A stretch of 64,000 nt of DNA from JAFDVL01 sp043783625 (GTDB lineage: Bacteria > Acidobacteriota > Blastocatellia > RBC074). Positions 57,456 to 64,000 of this stretch are shown piece by piece. Under the pieces are notes generated by a model. The model worked only from the letters and a program-made list of their open reading frames with translations. It had not been told where the DNA came from and made no database searches. Numbering within the stretch: the first letter of the stretch is position 1; each line of letters starts with the position of its first letter. Position numbers and translations under genes: made by a program. The DNA lies in contig JAYVZE010000151.1 in the NCBI GenBank assembly GCA_043783625.1, positions 15,206 to 79,205 of the forward strand. The letters are read 5' to 3'.

Positions 57456-57964
57456 AATTCACCACCATTAATTGGGAGCATCTGCTCGGCCAGAGCTTGA
57501 AAGGCTTCCTCAACACCTAAGCCTGTTTTGGCACTGCTATAACAAACCGTCCAGCCCTTTTCCTTCAATTCATTGATCGTTCGTTCTTCAATTTCCCATT
57601 GCTCTTTCAGGTCAGTCTTATTAAGTATTGCCACGAACGGAATTTTGCCGAGATGGTCTTCCGTTCGTTGTTGAAGCATCAGGGCTTTGTCGAGGGTTTC
57701 ACGTCTGGTTCCATCGATGACCAGTAAAAAACCGGAAGCCCCTCGTAGGTAAGAGAGGTGAACTTTTTGAAATTCATCTTCGCCATATAAATCCCACAAA
57801 ATGATGTTGACCAATTTATCTGCGACGGTAACTTGTTTCTTATCAATTTTAACACCGACGGTAGTGTGATATTTTTCAGAATAAATGCTGCGAACAAAGC
57901 GCGCGACCAGACTGGTTTTGCCAACTGCAAAGGAACCTAGCATGCAGACTTTTTTCTGGATCAT
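57452..57964 (-). CDS. Ras/Rab-like small GTPase
   Basis: A GTPase of 170 residues. G1 is GSFAVGKTS (10-18), switch I is YHTTVGV, G3 is WDLYGED, G4 is NKTD and G5 is SSAK. The fold is Rab/MglA-like. The position equivalent to the Ras catalytic Gln61 is Glu (WDTAGQE in Ras, WDLYGED here), which may slow hydrolysis or require a partner. SYLRGASGFLLVIDGT matches the Rab family. It precedes the histidine kinase and follows the OmpA-type gene, suggesting a signalling complex. Confidence 0.88.
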   Translation of the reverse strand: MIQKKVCMLGSFAVGKTSLVARFVRSIYSEKYHTTVGVKIDKKQVTVADKLVNIILWDLYGEDEFQKVHLSYLRGASGFLLVIDGTRRETLDKALMLQQRTEDHLGKIPFVAILNKTDLKEQWEIEERTINELKEKGWTVCYSSAKTGLGVEEAFQALAEQMLPINGGEL

Positions 57965-57991
57965 TGAATCATCTCGATGAAATATTCAGGC

Positions 57992-59746
57992 TTACTGAAG
58001 ATTAATTTTTATGGTCACACGGCGATTCTGAGCATTATCGCCGGAGCTATTTTCCTGATCCCAAACACCACTCTTAGAGATTTTAGAATTACTCAAAGCA
58101 CCTGTTTGCTTCGTTAGTAAAGCTTCAACTTCATTGGCTCGTGCCAGGCTCAGAGTTTTATTTATCTCAAGACTACCCGATGAATCAGTATGCCCTTTAA
58201 TCATAATAGACACCGATTTACCGTTACTTTTAGACAGCGCATCAAGCCAGACAATTTTTTGTGCGATAGTTTCAATCGTAGCGATCTGGTTTGACGCTGG
58301 GTTCCTACCAACACAAAGAATTATCTGTGCTTCTATTTCTTTTTGCAGGGACTCTATCGTGTTCGATGATTTTAACTGAAATCCATCTATTCCAGAAATT
58401 GCCGGCGCGATTTTCTGCGCCTCACTCAGCCACGTTGCAGAAACATCTCCAGTGGCATAAAGAATATTATTTTCTAAGCTTAACTTAACTCCTGAAGGCG
58501 GATGCAAAAGCTTGTTCGCCCGTTCGATCACAAACTGTGGCGCCAGCGATTGATATGGCTCCCAGTGAGCAACTAATTTTTCAGGATTAAGCTGAGCCTG
58601 CTGCATCAGCTCACGGGGATTCACAGCTAACGAATCACGTAATCCATTCACCTGATAAGAATTCCATCCGCGATTTGCATCGGTAATGACAATGCCAGGC
58701 GATGCTTTGAGTTGACTGAGAAAATTATTCCAACGCATTCGATCACGGATCGTAAAAAATGCAAGGAGGCCAAGAATCACTAATAAGATTGCGCCTGCAA
58801 TGAGAGCGGACTTTGGAATGCCTGAACTTTCGGGGTCAGAGAATGGTTGATAACGGGACTCTAAATGATCTTCCAATAAAGGGCGACAACTATCAAAAAC
58901 TGTCGTGTCACCTTCAAAGTTCTCTAATTGAGAACCGCGATCATGATGCACCCGCTCCAGAGTTTTTTGCATTTCCTCGCGGATTTCTGTGGCTACTGTG
59001 CCACGAATCGCACAGGCCAAAACAGCGCGGGGACCGCGTTCAGCAAGAATTGTTAAATCTCCTAATTGAAAAGTTTCGACATCGTCTCCGCCGCTGGCTC
59101 CGAAAGAATCTTTAATAAAATCCTGAATCGCAGTTAATGTCCCGGATACCAGATCGGCATCCTGCGCATTCTGGATATAATCTGCTGCCACATGATTGAG
59201 GACGATGCCAGTTTGACTGTGAATTAAAAAAACCTGCTCAACCCGGTATAAAAGCGAGTGATATAAAACGACTTCAGCAAATGACTTGCCGGAGATCATG
59301 GCTTCCATCCGCCATTTCAATCCACGTAGCGTAAAGCTATGTTGTAAGGTTTGATTAATCGTTTGTGTCAAATTACTAAAAGCCTGTGTGATAGCCTTAC
59401 GGATTGCCGGGCCGAGAATCGGGAAGATCGCCGTCGAGATAGCCTCTGGATTGCGGCGTGCGGCATTACTGATAGATTCAATTACGAATGGGGTGATGGC
59501 TTGGGTGAGCTGATGATTTGCTGTGTGAAAAGCAATCGCGTCAGGTAAGGACTGACCGACGCGAGGCGCGAGCTGACCGGGATCATTCCACTCCGAATCC
59601 AAACGCTCCAGCCTGGCCTGCTGGTCTGCGCCGAACAGCAGTTTTTGCAATTCGCGCATTTGCACAGCTTCATCGTGCTGCGCTGGTAGATTTTGATTGG
59701 AGACATCCTCGCGCCCGGAAACGCGAAGCGTTGAAGGATCACTCAT
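57992..59746 (-). CDS. single-pass membrane protein with sensor-like and OmpA domains
   Basis: A protein of 584 residues. The N-terminal part has a LLFGADQQARLERL motif (about 32-45) shared with the coiled-coil protein at 59797. A central domain (about 165-275; RVEQVFLIHSQTGIVLNHV, then GTLTAIQDFIKDSFGAS) resembles a roadblock/profilin-like domain that usually partners small GTPases. One transmembrane helix (ALIAGAILLVILGLLAFFT) follows near 320. The C-terminal OmpA-like peptidoglycan-binding domain has IKGHTDSSGSLEINKTLSLA and ends NRRVTIKINLQ. Cytosolic domains would meet the GTPase and the OmpA end the cell wall. Confidence 0.75.
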   Translation of the reverse strand: MSDPSTLRVSGREDVSNQNLPAQHDEAVQMRELQKLLFGADQQARLERLDSEWNDPGQLAPRVGQSLPDAIAFHTANHQLTQAITPFVIESISNAARRNPEAISTAIFPILGPAIRKAITQAFSNLTQTINQTLQHSFTLRGLKWRMEAMISGKSFAEVVLYHSLLYRVEQVFLIHSQTGIVLNHVAADYIQNAQDADLVSGTLTAIQDFIKDSFGASGGDDVETFQLGDLTILAERGPRAVLACAIRGTVATEIREEMQKTLERVHHDRGSQLENFEGDTTVFDSCRPLLEDHLESRYQPFSDPESSGIPKSALIAGAILLVILGLLAFFTIRDRMRWNNFLSQLKASPGIVITDANRGWNSYQVNGLRDSLAVNPRELMQQAQLNPEKLVAHWEPYQSLAPQFVIERANKLLHPPSGVKLSLENNILYATGDVSATWLSEAQKIAPAISGIDGFQLKSSNTIESLQKEIEAQIILCVGRNPASNQIATIETIAQKIVWLDALSKSNGKSVSIMIKGHTDSSGSLEINKTLSLARANEVEALLTKQTGALSNSKISKSGVWDQENSSGDNAQNRRVTIKINLQ

Positions 59747-59796
59747 AGTCAGAGTTCGTCGGGATTGAGCAGGGAATCCTCACCACGGGTAGAGCA

Positions 59797-60348
59797 TCAG
59801 GATTTAGAAATCGCGAGAAGTTTTTGCGCCATATCATTAAAGAGTCCGGCAATATCAGAGCGATTCAATTTATCATTTTCCAATTCGCCGACCTCGACAT
59901 TGAACTTGGCGTTAATGTCGTCACAGCGCCGTTTGATGTCATCGGATAAAGAGCTTGATTGCTCCATCAATTGTTCGCGTATATCTTCCTGTTCTTTATT
60001 TGATTCCGAACCCAATAGATCAATTTTCTTGTCTAAGGCCTGTGTCAGTTGTTTAATTTCACCCGTGAGCGATTTAACTGAAGCGGCGCGTTCAGCGTTT
60101 TCGCTTTTAATTTTCTCAGTCAATTGTTGGGCTTGTTGTTTGAGTTGAGCCTCTAATGACTCAAATCTTTTATGGGCATCTTCTTTGGCCCGCGAAGTTT
60201 CCTGTAGTAACTTTTCTTCTAAAAAAGCAAAACGGTTTCCAAAATCCCTTGATTGAGCGCCAAACAAAATGTCTCGTACTTTATCAAGGCTTTCGATGGG
60301 TTCCGGTGCGGGGGCAGCAGAGGCTGCGACAACTTTACGCTCACTCAT
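59797..60348 (-). CDS. coiled-coil protein, operon partner of the OmpA-type protein
   Basis: A protein of 183 residues, almost entirely coiled coil (about 40-170). It begins MSERKVVAASAAPAPEPIES, then has VRDILFGAQSRDFGNRFAFL (about 28-47), the same LFGA...R motif as in the downstream OmpA-type protein. I chose the ATG at 60348 because AAGGAG lies about ten bases upstream. An upstream ATG at 60426 would add a basic tail. The gene is the first of the GTPase operon, 50 bases before the OmpA-type gene. Function unknown. Confidence 0.7.
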   Translation of the reverse strand: MSERKVVAASAAPAPEPIESLDKVRDILFGAQSRDFGNRFAFLEEKLLQETSRAKEDAHKRFESLEAQLKQQAQQLTEKIKSENAERAASVKSLTGEIKQLTQALDKKIDLLGSESNKEQEDIREQLMEQSSSLSDDIKRRCDDINAKFNVEVGELENDKLNRSDIAGLFNDMAQKLLAISKS

Positions 60349-60583
60349 GGATGGTGTTCTCCTTAATTTCGTAGTCGTTGATTTTGAGCCGGAGTTAGGG
60401 CGAATTTTATTAACTTTTTTTGGCATGAAACAGATCGCTGGGGCTGAGTTGAAAGATCAATGAATTAATATTTATAATCCATTATCAGCTTCCTTCGGTA
60501 AACATCGCACGTAAATTTACTAATTCGTAAAGTTGAGGAACCTTCAACGAGTTGTCCGTACTTTAATCTCAAAACGTGAACGA

Positions 60584-60979
60584 TTAATCTTCGTACAGGT
60601 ATCTGATACTGGATTTTCTCAAGAAACGTTTTGTGCTGCCGTCCGCTGGCCCCAGACTGAAAACTTCCCGGTCATAGTACCGGATAGTGCCGCTAACTTT
60701 TTCTCCGTCGCTCATCACCACCACGACTGCTTTTTCGTTATCTACTAATTTTTTGAAATATTCAGACTCACGCCCGGTATCATCGGGATCTATCGGACGT
60801 GACGCAGTCAGGGCCGAAGGTGGACGACGAGGTTTACCGGATGGCTTGCCTCGGTTAGGGCCGCGATTGGGGCCTCCCGGTCCCCGATTGTTATTAGGGC
60901 GCGATTGGTTTTTAGATTTATTACCACCACTGCCACCACCAGGGCGTGATCCGAAACGAGGTTTATTAAAGTTAGCCAT
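60584..60979 (-). CDS. Hfq-like (Sm-fold) protein with basic N-terminal tail
   Basis: A protein of 131 residues. The C-terminal 65 residues (ESEYFKKLVDNEKAVVVVM onward, then SGTIRYYDREVFSLG and KSSIRYLYED) fit the Sm fold of Hfq; the usual YKH of Hfq reads FLRKSSI here. The first 65 residues are disordered and rich in Gly, Pro, Asn and Arg (RPNNNRGPGGPNRGPNRGK). In Hfq the tail is normally C-terminal. AGAGG precedes the ATG. It is expected to bind RNA; a distal-face role is not provable from sequence. Confidence 0.7.
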   Translation of the reverse strand: MANFNKPRFGSRPGGGSGGNKSKNQSRPNNNRGPGGPNRGPNRGKPSGKPRRPPSALTASRPIDPDDTGRESEYFKKLVDNEKAVVVVMSDGEKVSGTIRYYDREVFSLGPADGSTKRFLRKSSIRYLYED

Positions 60980-61173
60980 GCGACCTCTTGAAAGCTCTAT
61001 GATTGACTGCGTTATAGTTGAAAAAAATGAGAACCGGGCAACTGCTACAAGATTCCGAATGAATCGGATCGGCGTCTGCCGTGTATCATGAAAACTATAA
61101 TACTATTTTCGATCATTACTTTATTGAGAATGAGCAAAGATAGCAAGCCCTTGCGTGTCTTTATCGCCGTGAA

Positions 61174-62061
61174 TTATTTGGGGCTGGCAGACGGTTCAAG
61201 CTGAACCAGCTTGCGTGTTTTCTGTCGTTCACGGATTCCGGCAATTCTGGTTTTAAGATAATTAGGGTCTTTCGGATCAGCTTCTGTTTGCTCAAGGATT
61301 TGAATTGCTTCTTCGTGCTTTGAAGTATTTTCCAGACAATCAGCCAGACGGTCTCTGCTTTGCCGACGAATTGTTACATCAGTGGTGTTTTCGATCACGG
61401 TACGAAAAGCTGATTGCGCCGCCTCAAATTCATTACGCAAAATACGGACACCACCGATTTTTAAATAAGCTTTTTCAGACAATGCATCATACGCTACGTC
61501 TTTGGCTACTTTTTGATATTCAACTAAAGCCTGGCCTTTATCATTTTCGTAATACAGATCAGCAATCGCCATACGGATTTTACGTTTGTTTTCCGTGTCA
61601 GGAAAGGCAATCAGCAGCTTTTCATATTCGCCGATAGCTTCCCGTATTTTTTTCATTTCCGCGTAACATTCCGCCAGCCGTTGATTGGATTGTTCGATGG
61701 ATGGAAATTTGGGATAGTCTTCAATCAGGCGAATATAATGTTCGGCTGCATGGTCATATTGTTTAAGATTAAGGTAGTAAATATTCGCTGCCTTGAAGTG
61801 AATTTCTGCGGTCTGATCCGAAGGCTGACTATCCTTTAGAAATTCCTCATAGTTGAGCGTTGCGGCGGCGTAGTCTTTATTATCCCAAGCGGTTTGCGCT
61901 TGCGTGAGTAAGGCATCACGTGACCGACAGGACAATTGAAAGAGTAGCAAAAAACAGAAAAGAAGAAGCCGTAGACGGTAGACGGTAGACGGTAGTTCTT
62001 CCGAACACTGACCACCGGCCACCGACCACGAGGTCTTATTTTCTGTCTTTGACGAATGCAC
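61174..62061 (-). CDS. TPR lipoprotein, BamD/YfiO-like
   Basis: A protein of 295 residues with a lipoprotein signal (LLLFCFLLLFQLSC; lipobox QLSC near residue 45). About six TPR repeats follow: WDNKDYAAATLNYEEFLKD, QYDHAAEHYIRLIEDYPKF, REAIGEYEKLLIAFPD and later copies. It resembles outer-membrane assembly lipoproteins. The residues before the lipid signal (SVAGGQCSEELPSTVYRLR) are unusual for a signal peptide and lie in heptad repeats. If a shorter start applies, it would be near the Leu-rich segment. The stop of gyrA is four bases away. Confidence 0.75.
   Translation of the reverse strand: MHSSKTENKTSWSVAGGQCSEELPSTVYRLRLLLFCFLLLFQLSCRSRDALLTQAQTAWDNKDYAAATLNYEEFLKDSQPSDQTAEIHFKAANIYYLNLKQYDHAAEHYIRLIEDYPKFPSIEQSNQRLAECYAEMKKIREAIGEYEKLLIAFPDTENKRKIRMAIADLYYENDKGQALVEYQKVAKDVAYDALSEKAYLKIGGVRILRNEFEAAQSAFRTVIENTTDVTIRRQSRDRLADCLENTSKHEEAIQILEQTEADPKDPNYLKTRIAGIRERQKTRKLVQLEPSASPK
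61971..62035. repeat. two adjoining heptad arrays at the TPR lipoprotein start
   Basis: Plus strand: GTAGACG three times (61971-61991), GTAGTTC, then after a short gap CTGACCA, CCGGCCA, CCGACCA and CGAGGTC (62008-62035). Each unit is seven bases. Both are translated on the minus strand as the N-terminus of the TPR lipoprotein. Confidence 0.85.
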
Positions 62062-62065
62062 GCAA

Positions 62066-64000
62066 TTATTCCTCCGCGTCAGCCTGGTCGGCCTGATTTT
62101 CTACCAAAGTCGCGCTGGCAACTAAATCTCCACTGGAAGTGTCAATTAACTTAACGCCTTGCGCACTGCGGCCAGTAGCGCGAATGGTCTCCGCTTCGAT
62201 GCGAATGATCTTACCGTTTTCAGTAATAATCAGGACTTCACTTTCTTTGTTGACTGGCATGACGGCAATGACTTTACCGGTTTTTTCAGTAGTTTTGAGA
62301 TTGATGACGCCCTTGCCACCGCGCCCTGTGACGCGATAATCACTAATCGGCGTTTGCTTGCCGAAACCATTGGAGGAGATGCTCAGCATCTGTTCATCGC
62401 CGCTCACAGCACAGACCCCAACGACGTAATCTCCGGGGCGTAACGTGACCCCGCGAACGCCGCGCGCCTGTCGTCCCATATCCCGGACTTCATCTTCTTC
62501 AAAACAAATCGCCTGACCTTCGTGCGTGGCGAGGAAGATTTTCTTTTGACCGTCTGTCATTTCGATGCGAACTAACTCATCGTCATCGTCTACGCCCATG
62601 GCAATGATGCCGTTGGAGCGGATGTTCGCAAAATCGGAAAGCTCGGTTTTTTTAATCACGCCTTTGCGCGAGGCTAAGACTACGAACTGCCCTTGAGAGA
62701 ATTCGCGTACTGGAATCACGCCAGCTATTTTTTCTGAAGAAGGTAAGTTGACCAGATTGACAACAGCTTTGCCTTTTCCTGCGGCTTGAGAATCAGGGAT
62801 TTCGTGGACTTTAATTTTGTAGACCTGCCCCTTCGCCGTAAAAATCATGATGTAACTGTGCGTCGAAGCCACAAATAAATGTGAGACGACATCTTCAGTT
62901 CGCGTACTCATCCCCTTGCGTCCTGTTCCCCCGCGACGTTGTGCGCGATACGTTGTGACCGGAGTACGTTTGATATAACCGGAATGAGAAATCGTAATCA
63001 CAACATCTTCGTCAGCGATTAAATCTTCCAGAGTCAGTTCAACGCTGCTATCAATAATTTGCGTTCGCCGTTCATCGCTGTAATCTTTCTGAACCGCGCG
63101 TAATTCCTTGATGATGACGTTTCTCAGCGTCACATCGTTATTGATGATTTCTTCAAGTCCGGCAATTAATTTAATGAGTTCTTCATATTCATCAATAATT
63201 TTCTGGCGTTCGAGCGCAGCCAGACGACGGAGCTGCATGTCGAGAATCGCCTGTGCTTGAAGCTCAGAAAAACCAAATTGCGTGATTAATCCTTGCCTTG
63301 CTTCTTCTGTACTATTAGCGCCACGAATCAATTTGATGATCGCGTCAATAATATCAAGCGCCTTTTTCAATCCTTCTAAAATATGAGCGCGCGCCCTGGC
63401 TTTTTTGAGTTCGTACAAGGTGCGATTGCGCACCACTTCGCGGCGGAAGGAAATGAACTCACTCAGCGTGTCAACCAGGTTTAGAATCTTCGGCTGACCA
63501 TTCACAATTGATAAATTGATGATGCCGAACGAAGTCTGCATCTGCGTCAATTTATAGAGTTTATTCAGCACAATCTGCGGCACTGCGTCGCGTTTCAATT
63601 CGATGACGACGCGAACTTTCTTAGCGGCGGCTGATTCACGGTCGGTTTCGTCGCGGACTTCAGAAATCCCTTCAATTCGTTTTTCGTTAACGAGATCGGC
63701 AATCGTTTCGATTAATTTGGCTTTGTTGACCTGGTACGGAATTTCCGTGATGAAAATGGCATCACGTTCATTGGCGACGCGCCCGATTTTACCAATGGCG
63801 GCACGCGCCCGAAGCTGGATGACTCCGCGTCCGGTTTCGTAGGCTTGCTTAATGCCCTCGCGCCCGTAAATAAAGCCTGCTGTCGGGAAATCAGGGCCCG
63901 GAATAAACTTCATTAAATCCGCGACAGTGGACGAAGGATTGTTTACCAGATGAACCGTCGCCTCAATAATTTCATTCAAATTATGAGGAGGAATTTTGGT
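62066..64000 (-). CDS. gyrA: DNA gyrase subunit A, 3' part (5' end outside window)
   Basis: The C-terminal 644 residues of GyrA; the frame is open to base 64000. Visible are IPPHNLNEII, GPDFPTAGFIYGREGIKQAY, FITEIPYQVNKAKLIETI, a coiled-coil region, and the beta-pinwheel domain. The GyrA box reads QRRGGTGRKG, close to the standard QRRGGKG, so the protein should be gyrase rather than topoisomerase IV. The active-site Tyr lies in the missing part. The acidic tail ends ADQADAEE. Confidence 0.95.
   Translation of the reverse strand, partial: TKIPPHNLNEIIEATVHLVNNPSSTVADLMKFIPGPDFPTAGFIYGREGIKQAYETGRGVIQLRARAAIGKIGRVANERDAIFITEIPYQVNKAKLIETIADLVNEKRIEGISEVRDETDRESAAAKKVRVVIELKRDAVPQIVLNKLYKLTQMQTSFGIINLSIVNGQPKILNLVDTLSEFISFRREVVRNRTLYELKKARARAHILEGLKKALDIIDAIIKLIRGANSTEEARQGLITQFGFSELQAQAILDMQLRRLAALERQKIIDEYEELIKLIAGLEEIINNDVTLRNVIIKELRAVQKDYSDERRTQIIDSSVELTLEDLIADEDVVITISHSGYIKRTPVTTYRAQRRGGTGRKGMSTRTEDVVSHLFVASTHSYIMIFTAKGQVYKIKVHEIPDSQAAGKGKAVVNLVNLPSSEKIAGVIPVREFSQGQFVVLASRKGVIKKTELSDFANIRSNGIIAMGVDDDDELVRIEMTDGQKKIFLATHEGQAICFEEDEVRDMGRQARGVRGVTLRPGDYVVGVCAVSGDEQMLSISSNGFGKQTPISDYRVTGRGGKGVINLKTTEKTGKVIAVMPVNKESEVLIITENGKIIRIEAETIRATGRSAQGVKLIDTSSGDLVASATLVENQADQADAEE

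Overview
This window is most likely from the chromosome of an Acidobacteriota bacterium, probably near Blastocatellia. Two secreted von Willebrand A proteins (18438-19508 and 44029-45183) have the VWFA layout typical of that phylum. The window also holds a long membrane pyrophosphatase, a bactofilin next to parAB and a plant-type glutaminyl cyclase. Base composition looks middling by eye; I did not compute it. I see no rRNA, CRISPR array, transposase or prophage gene. There are two tRNA genes.

Layout. 1-7048: the 3' part of argS, an unusual Clp-type AAA/M41 protease, a DUF885 lipoprotein, a small secreted protein and aroF (DAHP synthase). 7054-9549: hppA on the minus strand. 9757-13654: an accessory block with an antitoxin-like gene and an XRE regulator on the minus strand. 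Facing them is a five-gene plus-strand row: long-form NDK, archaeal-AdkA-like kinase, endonuclease V homologue, archaeal/eukaryotic-style ITPase and a small helical protein. 13733-21088: mfd, rfaE2, a 37-residue membrane protein, a VWA protein and a GT9-like glycosyltransferase. 21237-30783: the conserved chromosome-maintenance run rpmH-rnpA-yidD-yidC-khpB-mnmE-mnmG-rsmG-parA-parB plus a bactofilin, with two parS-like sites at rsmG/parA; dnaA is not adjacent. 31010-36548: ispA, xseB, xseA, an antitoxin-like/HEPN-like pair and metG. 36675-45183: a transporter, a membrane glycosyltransferase, a GMC oxidoreductase, tRNA-Glu, a sugar epimerase, a ceramidase-like membrane protein, a WalJ-like hydrolase and the second VWA protein. 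45284-52377: purB, DinB, tRNA-CAT, nadC-birA-coaX, two small proteins and a TRAM/uracil methyltransferase. 52460-55524: comEC and a ComEA-like HhH protein, convergent. 55521-60348: glutaminyl cyclase, histidine kinase, Ras-like GTPase, a membrane OmpA-type protein and a coiled-coil protein, apparently one operon. 60584-64000: an Hfq-like protein with a basic N-terminal tail, a TPR lipoprotein and the 3' part of gyrA.

The strongest candidate for something undescribed is the nucleotide cluster at 10794-13654. It pairs two nucleotide kinases with two proteins that normally act on deaminated purines. The endonuclease V homologue has lost three of the residues needed for cleavage while keeping the fold and the base-recognition wedge, so it may be a reader rather than a nuclease. 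An XRE gene with a perfect 16-bp palindrome upstream faces the cluster.

A second theme is repetitive DNA. Islands of 7-bp tandem repeats lie inside at least six genes, often in signal peptides or linkers. Several large palindromes (arms about 33 bp) begin right at stop codons. Two copies of a 152-156 bp element with 26-27 bp terminal inverted repeats also end at stop codons. Other points worth checking are an XseB with an SSB-like C-terminal tip, the Clp-ATPase/M41 fusion and the GTPase/OmpA/coiled-coil operon.
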